Counted from the first letter of the stretch, positions 1-8,650 are shown. The stretch is DNA of 64,000 nucleotides from Streptomyces orinoci (GCF_003121295.1 NZ_PHNC01000031.1:1490439-1554438), one strand, 5' to 3'. Numbers and translations are program-made. Notes: a model not told the origin generated them from the sequence alone.

Positions 1-103
1 CTCCGGGGTGGCGGTCAGCGGCCGTCAGGTGGTGTGGCTGGACGGCACCACCGGCTGGACCGACCTGGTCACCCGCACCCGCCCGGCCGGTAACTGCGGC
101 TGA
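1..103 (+). CDS. C-terminal end of an unidentified protein (partial)
   Basis: An open frame enters from the left edge (codons from position 2) and stops at TGA 101-103. About 33 residues are visible, including VVWLDGTTGWTDLVTRTRP, rich in Trp, Thr and Gly. This is too little to assign a family. A strong hairpin follows 18 bases later, so this is a genuine gene end. Function unknown. Confidence 0.55.
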   Translation, partial: SGVAVSGRQVVWLDGTTGWTDLVTRTRPAGNCG

Positions 104-120
104 CCGACCGGGAAGTGAGA

Positions 121-156
121 CCGTGCCCCCCGGCGCCGATGTGCCGGGGGGCACGG
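121..156. terminator. Bidirectional terminator hairpin
   Basis: A perfect 14-bp stem (121-134 with 143-156, arm CCGTGCCCCCCGGC) encloses an 8-base loop. It sits between the convergent ends of the partial plus-strand gene and the minus-strand muramidase gene, so it probably ends both transcripts. No clear U-tract follows, which is usual in Streptomyces. Confidence 0.8.
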
Positions 157-171
157 CGGTACGGGGCCGGC

Positions 172-1008
172 TCAGCCGTCGGCCAGGGCCTTCAGCCGGG
201 CGTAGGAGCCGTTGAAGCGGTCGTGGTCCCCCACGGTGGGGCCGGAGTCGGTGTACTGCCACACGGTGTGGAAGCTCCAGCCGGCCGGGAGGGCGCCGGG
301 CGTGGCGCCATAGCGCGCCGTCCACAGCGGGTTGACGGAGCCGAAGCCGGTGTAGTCACCGGTGCAGCGGTGCCACCAGCCGGTGGTGGTGTAGAGGACC
401 GCGTCCCGTCCGGTGCGGTCCCGGTAGGTGGCGAAGAAGTCGGCCATCCAGTGCGTCAGTTGGCGGGCGCTCAGGCCGTAGCAGGCCTCCCCGTAGGGGT
501 TGTACTCCATGTCCAGCACACCCGGCAGTGTCCGGCCGTCCGCCGACCAGCCGCCGCCATGGCCGGCGAAGTAGGCCGCCTGCGCCGCGCCGGAGGAGTT
601 GTCCGGCAGGGCGAAGTGGTAGGCGCCGCGGATCATTCCGGCCTGGTACGGGCCGTCGTACTGCTGGGTGAAGTAGGGGTTGGTGTAGCTGGTGCCCTCG
701 GTCGCCTTGGCCCAGGCGAAACGGACCCCGGAGCGGTAGAGGGAGCCCCAGGGGACGTTGCCGTTGTGGCTGCTGACGTCCACGCCCTCCACAAAGGCCA
801 GCGGCGCGGGCGGGGGCGCTCCATGGCCGCCGCCCTCGTGGGGCCGTACGGTCACGCCCATCCAGTCCCGCCCGGGATGCGATGGTCTGGGCGGGCCGCC
901 TGCGGCCCGGGCGGCGCCGGGCAGCGCGCACAGCAGCGCCAGCGCGGCAAACAGGGCGGTGAGCAGGGAGAGGGCCCTCGGGGGGCCGGAACAGTGGTGC
1001 GCGGGCAT
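172..1008 (-). CDS. Secreted GH25 muramidase (lysozyme)
   Basis: This 278-residue protein has a signal peptide (basic start, hydrophobic segment about residues 13-33, AARA cleavage region) and a C-terminal glycoside hydrolase 25 domain. The domain starts with GVDVSSHNG, which carries the first catalytic-site Asp, continues with the WAKATEGTSY strand and LDMEYNP (the Asp-x-Glu pair), and ends with WQYTDSG. GH25 enzymes cleave the beta-1,4 bond between MurNAc and GlcNAc, so this enzyme probably acts on peptidoglycan outside the cell. The ATG at 1008 has GGAGG five bases upstream. The gene stands alone and converges on the hairpin at 121-156. Confidence 0.92.
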   Translation of the reverse strand: MPAHHCSGPPRALSLLTALFAALALLCALPGAARAAGGPPRPSHPGRDWMGVTVRPHEGGGHGAPPPAPLAFVEGVDVSSHNGNVPWGSLYRSGVRFAWAKATEGTSYTNPYFTQQYDGPYQAGMIRGAYHFALPDNSSGAAQAAYFAGHGGGWSADGRTLPGVLDMEYNPYGEACYGLSARQLTHWMADFFATYRDRTGRDAVLYTTTGWWHRCTGDYTGFGSVNPLWTARYGATPGALPAGWSFHTVWQYTDSGPTVGDHDRFNGSYARLKALADG

Positions 1009-1215
1009 GGTGCCTCCGGGAGCTCGGTGGGGGAGTCTCGGTGGGAGGTGGGGTTTTGGCCATTGGTGTGGTCATGTCATGGCCTTGAGTCAGTGATACC
1101 CCGGCCCGGGGCCCGGGATGCTGCCATTGGTCCGATCCTGGGAAATACTGGCCCGGCCGCGGCGAATGGCCGCGGTGGAGAACTGTCGGCGGCGGAAAAG
1201 CGAAGAGGGCGCGAG

Positions 1216-1668
1216 GTGCGGGAGATCGGCGAGGACGGGGAGCAGGAGTTCCTGGCGCTGGAGCGGGAGTTGGCGGTCTTCCTGCGCCGGGCGCGGGCGT
1301 CCTCCGGGGAGATGGCCCGCGAGGTCCACCCCGAGCTGGAGCCCGCCGCCTATGGACTGCTGGTGCGGCTGGCCGAGACGGGGCGGCAGCGGGCCACCGA
1401 GCTGGCCGCCTACTTCGGCGTGGGCAAGGCCACCATGAGCCGCCAGCTCCGGGCGCTGGACGAGCTGGGGCTGATCGCCCGCACCCCCGACCCGGCGGAC
1501 GGCCGGGCCTCGCTGGTCGAGCTGACGGAAGAGGGCAGCGAGCGCTTCACCCGGGTCCGGGATGCGCGGCGTGCGCAGTATGTCCGCAAACTGGCGGACT
1601 GGGACCGCGCGGAGATCGCGGAACTGGCCCGCCTCCTCCACCAACTCAACACCAGCGTCGGCCCTTAG
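1216..1668 (+). CDS. MarR-family transcriptional regulator
   Basis: About 150 residues from GTG 1216, which follows an AGAGGG element at 1204-1209; the open frame continues upstream but looks non-coding there. The protein shows the MarR winged-helix fold: an N-terminal dimerisation helix, ATELAAYFGVGKATMSRQL as the helix-turn-helix, and the wing LIARTPDPADGRASLVELT with its Asp-x-Arg signature. MarR proteins usually repress a neighbouring gene and release DNA on binding a small ligand. It is divergent from the muramidase gene, 207 bases apart, so it may control that gene or itself. The ligand cannot be guessed. Confidence 0.88.
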   Translation: MREIGEDGEQEFLALERELAVFLRRARASSGEMAREVHPELEPAAYGLLVRLAETGRQRATELAAYFGVGKATMSRQLRALDELGLIARTPDPADGRASLVELTEEGSERFTRVRDARRAQYVRKLADWDRAEIAELARLLHQLNTSVGP

Positions 1669-1680
1669 GCCGCCCCATCA

Positions 1681-2075
1681 GGGGCGCGGGGAACTGCGCG
1701 AGCAACCACCCCCGGCCCGCGGCCGAACATCAAGGGGCATTGGCAGACGCCGTGTCGGCGCCGGGGTGCGCCCTTCCAGGGGCGCGGGGAACTGCGCGAG
1801 CAAGCCCCACGGCCCGCGGCCGAACACCAAGATGCGCTGGCAGACGCCGCATTGGCGCCGGGTTGCGCCCCTCTCAGGGGCGCGGGGAACTGCGCGACCA
1901 GCCCAGGGCGGCCCGCACCGGAAATGGGGGTCTCGTCGCCGGGTGCGGCCCGGTGGTCGCGTTGTGCCCACCCTCCCCCAGCCTCCGGCCGGGGGTGCCC
2001 CCATCGCCAGCGGAACGACTGCCCACAACGCGGCGCCGGTGCGCCCCTCTCAGGAGCGCGGGGAACCGCGAACGG
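1681..2075. repeat. Array of 98-bp Streptomyces-type intergenic repeats
   Basis: The 431-base gap between the MarR and phosphatase genes holds four copies of a unit beginning GGGGCGCGGGGAACTGCGCG at 1681, 1779, 1877 and (diverged) 2053. The first three are spaced exactly 98 bases apart; the fourth is 176 bases on. Each unit also contains GGCCCGCGGCCGAACA and GGCAGACGCCG segments, followed by GCGCCCCTCTCAG before the next start. No coding function is visible. Confidence 0.8.
1973..2003 (-). repeat. G-rich hairpin repeat, copy 1
   Basis: Read on the minus strand, this is a 31-base unit starting TGGGGGCACC and ending GGCTGGGGGAG, able to fold into a hairpin. Units with the same ends occur at 45128-45172 (inside rho) and 63428-63458, so it is a dispersed repeat family. 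Confidence 0.6.
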
Positions 2076-2099
2076 TTCGCGCCCGGAAACGGGACGGGC

Positions 2100-2876
2100 C
2101 TACAACTCCGCGTAAACCGCGGACGCGTCATCATGCCGCTTCCCACACCCCACCGGAGCCGTCAGCTCCAACTCCCGCACCCGGTCGATCAACATACCCG
2201 GCCCCCCTTTCGCAAGCAGCGCCGCACAATCCGCCCAGCCCCCCTCCCGGAAAACCTCCACCCACCGCGCAGCCCCATCGCTGAGCGCGGCCAGCGCCCG
2301 TACCGAATCCCGCGGCAGACTCCCGGTGACAGCCCGCCGCACCACCGACGGATCCGCGGCCGCCGTGAAGAACCCACCCTCCGCATTGCGATGCTCATCC
2401 GTCACCGCACCCCTCCCCGCCAGCACCGCGATCCGCTCATCCAGCACCGGCGTCACCTCCCCGCCCACCCCCTCCACCAGCAACACCGAATCCGACAGCA
2501 CCAGATACTCCACCCGCTCCTCGTCCCAGCGGGCCACCACCACCGTCGCCTGCGGCGTACGCCGATGACCGAGGTCACACAGGTCCCCATGCGCCTCGGC
2601 GGTACGGGAGATGGCGGCGCCCAGACACTCCGCCAGCGTCAAGTCCCGCCGGGAGACCGCCCCTTCGAGCAACGCTCCGCCAAGTCGCGCCGCATACCAG
2701 GGCACATCGTGCGTACAGCCCGTCTCACCGGACGGCGGCGGCGTCACCCCGTCCAGCAACACCAGTGCCCCGCCCAGCCCCATGGCCGGCAGCACCGCCG
2801 ATACGAAGTCCTCATTGGGGCGCCCGGGATCACCCGGGCGAGTGGCGAGTTCGATGCGCATGGGGCCAGTGTGCAC
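2100..2876 (-). CDS. PP2C-like serine/threonine phosphatase
   Basis: A 258-residue protein with scattered PP2C (PPM) motifs: RPNEDFV near the start, LVLLDGVT in place of the usual DGxGG metal-binding motif, ATVVVARWD, ALSDGA and KRHDDASAVYAEL at the end. The acidic residues that hold the metal ions are therefore largely present, though the DG motif is altered. PPM enzymes remove phosphate from Ser/Thr. The start is either GTG 2876, with AGGG upstream, or ATG 2861, with no clear ribosome site. There is no signal peptide or membrane segment. It is monocistronic and its substrate is unknown. Confidence 0.7.
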   Translation of the reverse strand: MHTGPMRIELATRPGDPGRPNEDFVSAVLPAMGLGGALVLLDGVTPPPSGETGCTHDVPWYAARLGGALLEGAVSRRDLTLAECLGAAISRTAEAHGDLCDLGHRRTPQATVVVARWDEERVEYLVLSDSVLLVEGVGGEVTPVLDERIAVLAGRGAVTDEHRNAEGGFFTAAADPSVVRRAVTGSLPRDSVRALAALSDGAARWVEVFREGGWADCAALLAKGGPGMLIDRVRELELTAPVGCGKRHDDASAVYAEL

Positions 2877-2948
2877 CAGCCCTGATTTCAGCGGACGTTG
2901 GCGCGCATCCTTCCGGCGGGCAGGGCGGTTTACCGGGTGGCGGTCGCC

Positions 2949-3018
2949 GGGGGGGAACCCGGGGGAGAACCCGGCGGGGGATCCCAGGGGGAACCCAAGG
3001 GGGAACCCAGGGAAACCC
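2949..3018 (+). repeat. G-run / AACCC tandem tract
   Basis: This 70-base tract alternates runs of three to seven G with AACCC or ATCCC (six G-runs in succession). It is upstream of the conservon kinase gene. The G-runs could form a quadruplex on the plus strand. No gene lies between 2877 and 3154. Confidence 0.65.
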
Positions 3019-3154
3019 CTAGCGGGTCATCTCCCCGTCCGGAGCCACTCCTTCGAGTGGCCCAGCGCATGATCGGCGGCCGCTGCGCAGAGGTGCTGGA
3101 AGGGTCACTTGAGCACCTGGGGTGGGTACGGATGAGAGCAGATGGTGAGCACCG

Positions 3155-6028
3155 GTGCGGAAGAAGCGGCTTCGGGGCGGGCAGCGCGAGCAACAGACCA
3201 CGGCGGTGCCCGAGCGCACCGCCCGGGTACGGAACCGGCTCATCGTCGCCGTGTTGATCACCTCGCTCACGGTGCTCGGCGCCGGGGCCCTCGGCCTCGC
3301 CGACGCCCTGCGCGAGGCGGGGGACTCCCAGCGCGCGGTCCCGCTGGGCCGTACCGCCGCGGACGCGGTCCAGCTGGCCCATGCGCTCGCCGATGAGCGG
3401 GACGCGATGACCGAGTATGTGGCCGCCGGCCGCGGGCCGGTGCCGGCCGCGCTCACCGCCCAGCGGGCCCAAGTGGACCGTACGATAAGGCGGTTCGCCG
3501 CCGCCCCCGAGGTGCGCCATGCCCTGCCGTCCGCCGTACGCGGCCGGCTGGACAAGCTGGCCGAGGTACGGCGCCGGACCCTGGCCGGTCCGGGCGAGCC
3601 GCTGGCCGCGTTCACCGCCTACACGGCCACCGTGCAGGCGCTGCACGGCGTGGCCGGGACGCTGGCGGTACGGCTGCCCCCCGGCAGCGGGGCGGCCGAT
3701 GCCTCCGCCGTGGCGCTGCTGGGCCGCGCGGTCGAGGAGGACTCCGCCACCCGTGGCCTCTATCTGGCCGCCCTCGCCGGCCGGGGCACCCGCCCCGAAC
3801 TCCAGGCCGCCGCCCAGCAGACCGCCTTCCGGGAACAGGCCGCGCTCGCCGACTTCACCCAGCTCGCCCCGGCCAAGGCCCGCGACGCCTATGCCGCCAC
3901 GGTGACCGGACCACAGGCCACCGCCGCCGAGGCCCGGCTGGCCCGGATCACCGAGGGACGGCAGTCGGCGGACACCGAACGGGCCGTGGACCCGGACACG
4001 GTGCGCGGCACGCTCACCGCCCGGCTGGCACTGATGCGCCAGGTGGAGTCCGCGCTGGCCGGCGCGGAGGCGGCGCACCTGGACCGGGTGCACGGCCGGG
4101 ACGTCACCGCGCTCCAGGCGCGCTGTGCACTGATCGGCTGCTGCCTGCTGCTGGCGCTGCTGGCGGGAATCCAGTCCGCCCGTTCCGTCACCCGTCCGCT
4201 GGCCGCGCTGCGGCTGGGCGCGCGCCGGGTGTGCGCCGACCCCCTGGCCCGGGAACCGGTCTCCGTCAAGGGCCGGGACGATGAGTTCGCCGAGGTGGCC
4301 CGGTCGGTCAATGTGCTGCATGGCACCGTGGTGCGCCAGCGGGAGCGGATCGGCCTGCTGGAGGGGGAGCGCGCCCGGCTGGACGCCGCCCGCCAGGACC
4401 TCGCCGACGAGCGGGACGCGCTGCGGGTAAGGGACCGCGAACTCACCGAGCGACTCGCCGGGTTGACGGTACGGGCCCATGCCACCTGCGCCGGTCTCTC
4501 CCAGCGCACCCTGCTGCTGGTGGAGCGCCAGCTGTCGGTGATCGAGGCGCTGGAGGCGCACGAGGCGGACCCCGACCGGCTGGAAGTGCTGTTCAAACTG
4601 GACCACTTGGCCACCAGGATGCGCCGGAACAGTGAGAACCTGCTGGTCCTCTCCGGGGCCGAGGCGGGCGCCGGGCACGCCGGGCCGGTGCCGCTGCTGG
4701 ACGTACTGCGGGCCGCGGTCAGCGAGATCGACCGCTATGAGCGGGTACGCATCCACTCACTGCCCGCCCGGGCGCAGCTGGCCGGGTCCGCGGCGGACGA
4801 TGTCAGCCATCTGGTGGCCGAACTGCTGGAGAACGCCACCGAGTTCTCCCCGGCGGATGTGCAGGTCCAGGTCTCCGGCTGGCTGCTGGAGAACGGCGAT
4901 GTGATGCTCTCCGTCCAGGACGAGGGCATCGGCATGGCCCCGGACCGCCTGGACCAGCTCAACTCTCTGCTGGCCCAGCCCGATCCGGAGCCCCGGGTTC
5001 CGATGCCGGGGGCGGACCGGGGGCCGGATGACGCGGTGATGGGCCTGGGCCTGTATGTGGTGGCCCGGCTGGCGGGCCGCCACGGGGTACGGGTGCAACT
5101 GCGCGAGCAGCGGCCCGGGGGCATCACTGCCGTGGTGGTCCTCCCCGCCCGGCTCCTCCCCCGGGACACCCCGCCCGCCGCCCCGCCCCGTACCACCCGC
5201 CGCACCTCCAGCATCGGCCCGCTCCCCGCGCCCCCGGACCTCCCCCCGGACGACGCCACCCTGGAACTGGCCCTGCCCCCGGCCGACCGCCCCCCAACGG
5301 GCCGCCATGCCCGCCCGGTTCCGCGCCTGGCGCAGCCGGGGGGCGTACCACCGGCGGAAGCCGGGGCTCGCCTCGCTCCCGGCACCGGTGACGCGGGGCC
5401 CGGTGGCCCGGGTGCGGTACCGGGGCCGGTTGGCGTACCCGACGTGGCAGGTGCCGGACCCCGTCCGGGCGCCGGGCTCGGGGCCGCGCCCGGACAGGGG
5501 CAGGGGCCGGGTGCGGAATGGGCCCGTCCCGCCGCCGGTGAAACGTACGTGCCCGGGGCGACGCCTCGCAGCGCTGCGGCGGCACACGGCATGCCCGGCG
5601 CCACCGGCGGCGTAGCCGGCACCGGGACGGTGCCCGGCACCGCGCGGACGCGGGAGACCTGGGCCGCAGCGAGCGGTGCGCCCGGCACCATGGCGGCAAC
5701 AGACGACATGCCCGGCCCCGCGGGCGTACCCGGCATGGCGCGGGCGCGGGACACCGCGGCGTCGGCGGCGCCCGGCAGCGCAACCCGCAGCGCGGTCACC
5801 GGCAATGGGCTGCCGAAGCGGACGCCCAAACCGCTGGCGCAGAAGCCGCCGCAGCACCGTGTGCGCCGCGCCGTGGACGCCGAGGCGCTGCGCCGCAAGC
5901 TGGCCGGGTTCCAGCAGGGGGCGCGGGACGGGCGGCGCGACGCGGCGGCGGAGCTGGCGGGGCGGGAGCACAACGGCCGGGCGGGGGAGCCGGAACAGGG
6001 CGGCAATGTCGAGGAGGCACGCGGTTGA
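3155..6028 (+). CDS. cvnA: Conservon sensor histidine-kinase-like protein (CvnA)
   Basis: A 957-residue membrane protein from GTG 3155. Transmembrane segments lie at about residues 28-49 and 325-343 with an extracytoplasmic nitrate-sensor-like region between them. A HAMP-like linker, a helical region and a HATPase domain follow. The ATPase motifs are clear: ELLENATEFSP (N box), DEGIGM (G1) and GLGLYVVARLAG (G2). The last 250 or so residues are a low-complexity Pro/Gly/Ala tail with degenerate repeats around GxPGMARxRDT. It is the first gene of a cvnABCD set; in known conservons the four proteins form a membrane complex likened to G-protein signalling. The signal sensed is unknown. Confidence 0.9.
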   Translation: MRKKRLRGGQREQQTTAVPERTARVRNRLIVAVLITSLTVLGAGALGLADALREAGDSQRAVPLGRTAADAVQLAHALADERDAMTEYVAAGRGPVPAALTAQRAQVDRTIRRFAAAPEVRHALPSAVRGRLDKLAEVRRRTLAGPGEPLAAFTAYTATVQALHGVAGTLAVRLPPGSGAADASAVALLGRAVEEDSATRGLYLAALAGRGTRPELQAAAQQTAFREQAALADFTQLAPAKARDAYAATVTGPQATAAEARLARITEGRQSADTERAVDPDTVRGTLTARLALMRQVESALAGAEAAHLDRVHGRDVTALQARCALIGCCLLLALLAGIQSARSVTRPLAALRLGARRVCADPLAREPVSVKGRDDEFAEVARSVNVLHGTVVRQRERIGLLEGERARLDAARQDLADERDALRVRDRELTERLAGLTVRAHATCAGLSQRTLLLVERQLSVIEALEAHEADPDRLEVLFKLDHLATRMRRNSENLLVLSGAEAGAGHAGPVPLLDVLRAAVSEIDRYERVRIHSLPARAQLAGSAADDVSHLVAELLENATEFSPADVQVQVSGWLLENGDVMLSVQDEGIGMAPDRLDQLNSLLAQPDPEPRVPMPGADRGPDDAVMGLGLYVVARLAGRHGVRVQLREQRPGGITAVVVLPARLLPRDTPPAAPPRTTRRTSSIGPLPAPPDLPPDDATLELALPPADRPPTGRHARPVPRLAQPGGVPPAEAGARLAPGTGDAGPGGPGAVPGPVGVPDVAGAGPRPGAGLGAAPGQGQGPGAEWARPAAGETYVPGATPRSAAAAHGMPGATGGVAGTGTVPGTARTRETWAAASGAPGTMAATDDMPGPAGVPGMARARDTAASAAPGSATRSAVTGNGLPKRTPKPLAQKPPQHRVRRAVDAEALRRKLAGFQQGARDGRRDAAAELAGREHNGRAGEPEQGGNVEEARG

Positions 6029-6579
6029 CTGCAATTTCCCGGGGGGCGACCCCCGTCACTCCCGGCATGGTGAACGGTGCCGGTTATGGACTGAGCCATG
6101 AAGCGCGCAGTCTGCGCTGGCTGTTGACGGATGTGGTCGATGAGGTGCCCGGCGTGCGATCGGTGGCCGTGGTCTCCTCCGACGGGCTGCTGCTGCTCTC
6201 CTCCGAGCCGGAGCACGACCCGGAGTACGACCCGCAGCATGGCTCGCAGCACGGCCCGGCGGCCGGCCCCGGGCCGGAGAGCCCACGGGAATCCATCGCC
6301 GACCTGGCCACCATCGTCGCCGGCCTGGGCAGCCTGACCACCGGCGCCGCGGCGCTGATGGACGGCGGCACGGTCAAACAGACCATGGTCGCCATGGAGG
6401 AGGGCAGCCTGTTTGTGATGACCATCAGCGATGGCTCACTGCTGGGCGTGCATGCCGCCCCGGACTGCGATATGAGCGTGGTCGCCTACCATATGGCGCT
6501 CTTCGTCGGCCGGGCCGGACATGTGCTGACGCCCGAACTCCGCAGGGAACTGAGGCAGTCGGTGGAGGCGGTCAGATGA
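6025..6579 (+). CDS. cvnB: Roadblock/LC7 protein of the conservon (CvnB)
   Basis: A 184-residue protein with the roadblock/LC7 fold (LRWLLTDVVDEVPGVRSVAVVSSDGLLLL and the later IADLATIVAGLGSLTTGAAALM helix). TTG 6025 is preferred because GAGGAGG lies at 6011-6017 and the TTGA overlap couples it to cvnA; an in-frame ATG at 6067 has no ribosome site. Roadblock proteins commonly act as GTPase-activating or scaffold partners of small GTPases, here presumably CvnD. A negatively charged EPEHDPEYDPQH insert follows the first strand. Confidence 0.9.
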   Translation: MTAISRGATPVTPGMVNGAGYGLSHEARSLRWLLTDVVDEVPGVRSVAVVSSDGLLLLSSEPEHDPEYDPQHGSQHGPAAGPGPESPRESIADLATIVAGLGSLTTGAAALMDGGTVKQTMVAMEEGSLFVMTISDGSLLGVHAAPDCDMSVVAYHMALFVGRAGHVLTPELRRELRQSVEAVR

Positions 6580-6989
6580 GGATGTTCTCCGTCGCGGGCG
6601 AGGCCGACCGCTGGGCGCGGGCCCGCCGCACCGCCCGGGTACGCCCGTACTCGCTCACCGGCGGGCGCACCCACTGCGGACATGTACTGCTGGTGGAGAG
6701 CTTCGTCGGGGCGCTGGACTCCGCCATCGACCCGGAGGCCACCCCGCCATTGGGCGTCCCCACCGGCAGGACGCAGCCGGAGTCACGGGCCATCGTCGGG
6801 CTCTGCCGCCGGCTGCGCTCGGTCGCCGAGGTGTCGGCCCTGCTGAGGATGCCGCTGGGAGTGGTGCGGGTACTGCTCAGCGATCTGGCCGACCAGGGAA
6901 GGATCCGCGTCTACGGCACCGGTCACGGCACCGGACGGCCGGACCGCGCGCTGCTCGAAAGGGTGCAGTGTGGACTTCGCAGGCTCTGA
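6576..6989 (+). CDS. cvnC: DUF742 protein of the conservon (CvnC)
   Basis: A 137-residue protein starting at ATG 6576 and overlapping the end of cvnB by four bases. It matches the DUF742 pattern: an N-terminal RVRPYSLTGGRT segment, then a winged-helix-like part (VAEVSALLRMPLGVVRVLLSDLADQGRIRVYG). The family is found almost only in conservons; its role is not established, though the helix pattern resembles DNA-binding folds. Its end overlaps the start of cvnD by 20 bases. Confidence 0.9.
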   Translation: MRMFSVAGEADRWARARRTARVRPYSLTGGRTHCGHVLLVESFVGALDSAIDPEATPPLGVPTGRTQPESRAIVGLCRRLRSVAEVSALLRMPLGVVRVLLSDLADQGRIRVYGTGHGTGRPDRALLERVQCGLRRL

Positions 6990-7617
6990 GACGTTAACGC
7001 ACCAGCCGGCGGGCCGGGACCGGCCGCAGAGCTGGGAGACCGACCGGACCCGCGCCCCCTCCGCCACAAAGATCGTCATCGCCGGGGGCTTCGGGGTCGG
7101 CAAGACCACCTTCGTGGGTTCGGTCTCCGAGATCACCCCACTGCGCACCGAGGCGGTGATGACCGTGGCGGGCGAGGCGGTGGACGACCTCACGGCCGTT
7201 CCCGAAAAGGAAATGACCACGGTGGCCATGGACTTCGGGCGCATCACCCTCGAACCCGACCTGGTCCTCTATCTGTTCGGCACACCCGGCCAGAAGCGGT
7301 TCTGGTTTATGTGGGACGACCTGGTGCGCGGGGCGATCGGCGCGGTGGTGCTGGTGGACACCCGGCGGCTGGAGGACTGCTTCCCGGCCCTGGACTACTT
7401 CGAGAGCAGCGGCCTGCCGTACATCGTCTCGGTCAACCACTTCGAGGGAACGGCCCGTTATGAGGCGGAAGAGGTCCGCGAGGCCCTCTCACTGACCGAC
7501 CAGGTACCGGTCCTGATCATGGACGCCCGAAAACGGATCAGTGTCGTGGAGTCCCTCCTCACCCTGGTGGGCCGCGCCCTGGACATCACACCGGACCGAA
7601 CACCGGAACGGAGGTGA
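6970..7617 (+). CDS. cvnD: Conservon small GTPase (CvnD)
   Basis: A 215-residue Ras-like ATP/GTP-binding protein. The P-loop is AGGFGVGKTTFVGS, the Mg-binding Thr region is EKEMTTVAMDFG, G3 is LFGTPGQKRFW (Gln present), and the usual NKxD motif is replaced by SVNHFEG, as is common in this family. The start overlaps cvnC by 20 bases, consistent with coupled translation. It probably cycles under CvnB and CvnA control. Many conservons end with a P450 gene; none follows here. Confidence 0.92.
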   Translation: MDFAGSETLTHQPAGRDRPQSWETDRTRAPSATKIVIAGGFGVGKTTFVGSVSEITPLRTEAVMTVAGEAVDDLTAVPEKEMTTVAMDFGRITLEPDLVLYLFGTPGQKRFWFMWDDLVRGAIGAVVLVDTRRLEDCFPALDYFESSGLPYIVSVNHFEGTARYEAEEVREALSLTDQVPVLIMDARKRISVVESLLTLVGRALDITPDRTPERR

Positions 7618-7639
7618 GGCGCGGGGCGGCGGTTGACGT

Positions 7640-7655
7640 CACCGGGCGCCCGGTG
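7640..7655. terminator. Palindrome at convergent gene ends
   Basis: CACCGGGCGCCCGGTG is a perfect 16-base palindrome lying between the end of cvnD (7617) and the convergent end of the next gene (7685). It may form part of a terminator; it is short and lacks a T-run. Confidence 0.35.
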
Positions 7656-7684
7656 GGCCGGAGTTGGCGCCATGCGGCGGCGCT

Positions 7685-8299
7685 TCAGGAGCGCTCCAAG
7701 CGTCGCAGCCCGGCGAGTTCCGCGCCGCTGACGCCGGCCAGCCGGCGTTCCACCTCCGCGAGCCGGCCTCGGGCTGCGTCCCGCTGCCGCTTGCGCTCGG
7801 TGGTCAGCGACAGCTGGGAGTCGAGCGCTGCCCGCGCCCGCCGGGCCTCCTCGGCGGCGCGTCGTTCGCCGTCCACCAGCCCGGCGACGGCAGCCAGCCG
7901 CCGGTCGGCCGCCGCCCGGTACGCCTGCCAGCGCCCGTACCCCGGCAGGTCCCCGCCGAGCAGGAAGGCCAGGGTCCGGGAGAGCGCACCGGCGCCGGTG
8001 CGGTACTGCTCCCGGGCCACGGCACCCACCGCGTCCCGGCCGCTGGCCAGCTTCACCCGGGCCCCGGCCAGGGACTCGTCCAGCCGGGCGGCGGCGGCCC
8101 GCCGGGTGCGCAGCTCCGCCTCGGCGGCGCGCCAGGCGGTGTTGGCCGCCTCCGACCGCCGGTACAGCGAACGCAGCCGGGCGAGCAGCACGCTCACCGG
8201 CTGTCCGGGCGGCGGGGCCGCCGCCCCCGGCACGGGGGTCAGCACCAGGCCGGTCAGCAGCACCAGGGCACACAGCGCACACCTCAGTCGTCCCGGCAC
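7685..8299 (-). CDS. Secreted coiled-coil protein, hydrolase-type N-terminal region only
   Basis: A 204-residue protein with a clear signal peptide (hydrophobic residues 6-24, cleavage near PGAAA-PP) followed by one long Ala/Arg/Glu-rich helical region. Its heptad pattern and the central LGGDLPGYGRWQAYRAAADRR segment resemble the coiled-coil N-terminal part of actinobacterial NlpC/P60 peptidoglycan hydrolases. No catalytic Cys/His domain follows, so it may act as a regulator or wall-associated spacer. It could also be the remnant of a hydrolase, but the frame ends cleanly. No partner is evident. Confidence 0.65.
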   Translation of the reverse strand: MPGRLRCALCALVLLTGLVLTPVPGAAAPPPGQPVSVLLARLRSLYRRSEAANTAWRAAEAELRTRRAAAARLDESLAGARVKLASGRDAVGAVAREQYRTGAGALSRTLAFLLGGDLPGYGRWQAYRAAADRRLAAVAGLVDGERRAAEEARRARAALDSQLSLTTERKRQRDAARGRLAEVERRLAGVSGAELAGLRRLERS

Positions 8300-8365
8300 C
8301 GGCCCACCTCCTCGGCAGGGAGGATGACCGGTCCGGTACTACTTATCGCGCGGGGCCGGGGCAGA

Positions 8366-8635
8366 TCACCCGCGCGGGCGCGACCAGGGCCATCTCAGTC
8401 CCCGGGCGGGCCCGCCCTCGGGATCATGGACGTACTTCCAGCCCCGGGGCAGCCCCAGCCGGCGCGTGGTGCCGGCCACCTCACGGCGGTAGACGAGCAC
8501 CGTCGGCGGCCCGCCCCCGGCGTCCGGGACGGGCACCCGGTAGGTCTTCGGCGGGTGGCCGGTCACACCCAGCAGTACCGGCAGCACCCGGCCGTCCAGC
8601 GGCCCGCCCACAAAGGGCACATCCTCGCTTTTCAC
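8366..8635 (-). CDS. Small conserved protein of unknown function
   Basis: An 89-residue protein with PFVGGPLDGRVLPVLLG near the start and VYRREVAGTTRRLGLPRGWKYVHDP near the end. The FxGGPLDGR start and a closing WxYxHDP motif recur in small uncharacterised Streptomyces proteins, as far as I recall. There is no signal peptide or membrane segment. Function unknown. Confidence 0.55.
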   Translation of the reverse strand: MKSEDVPFVGGPLDGRVLPVLLGVTGHPPKTYRVPVPDAGGGPPTVLVYRREVAGTTRRLGLPRGWKYVHDPEGGPARGLRWPWSRPRG

Positions 8636-8650
8636 GGGGTCCAGTGTCCG

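Noticed and set aside
3018..3154. A CRISPR-like array in the repeats before the conservon.
   Set aside because: The repeats are G-run/AACCC microsatellites without uniform spacers, and no cas gene is present anywhere in the window.
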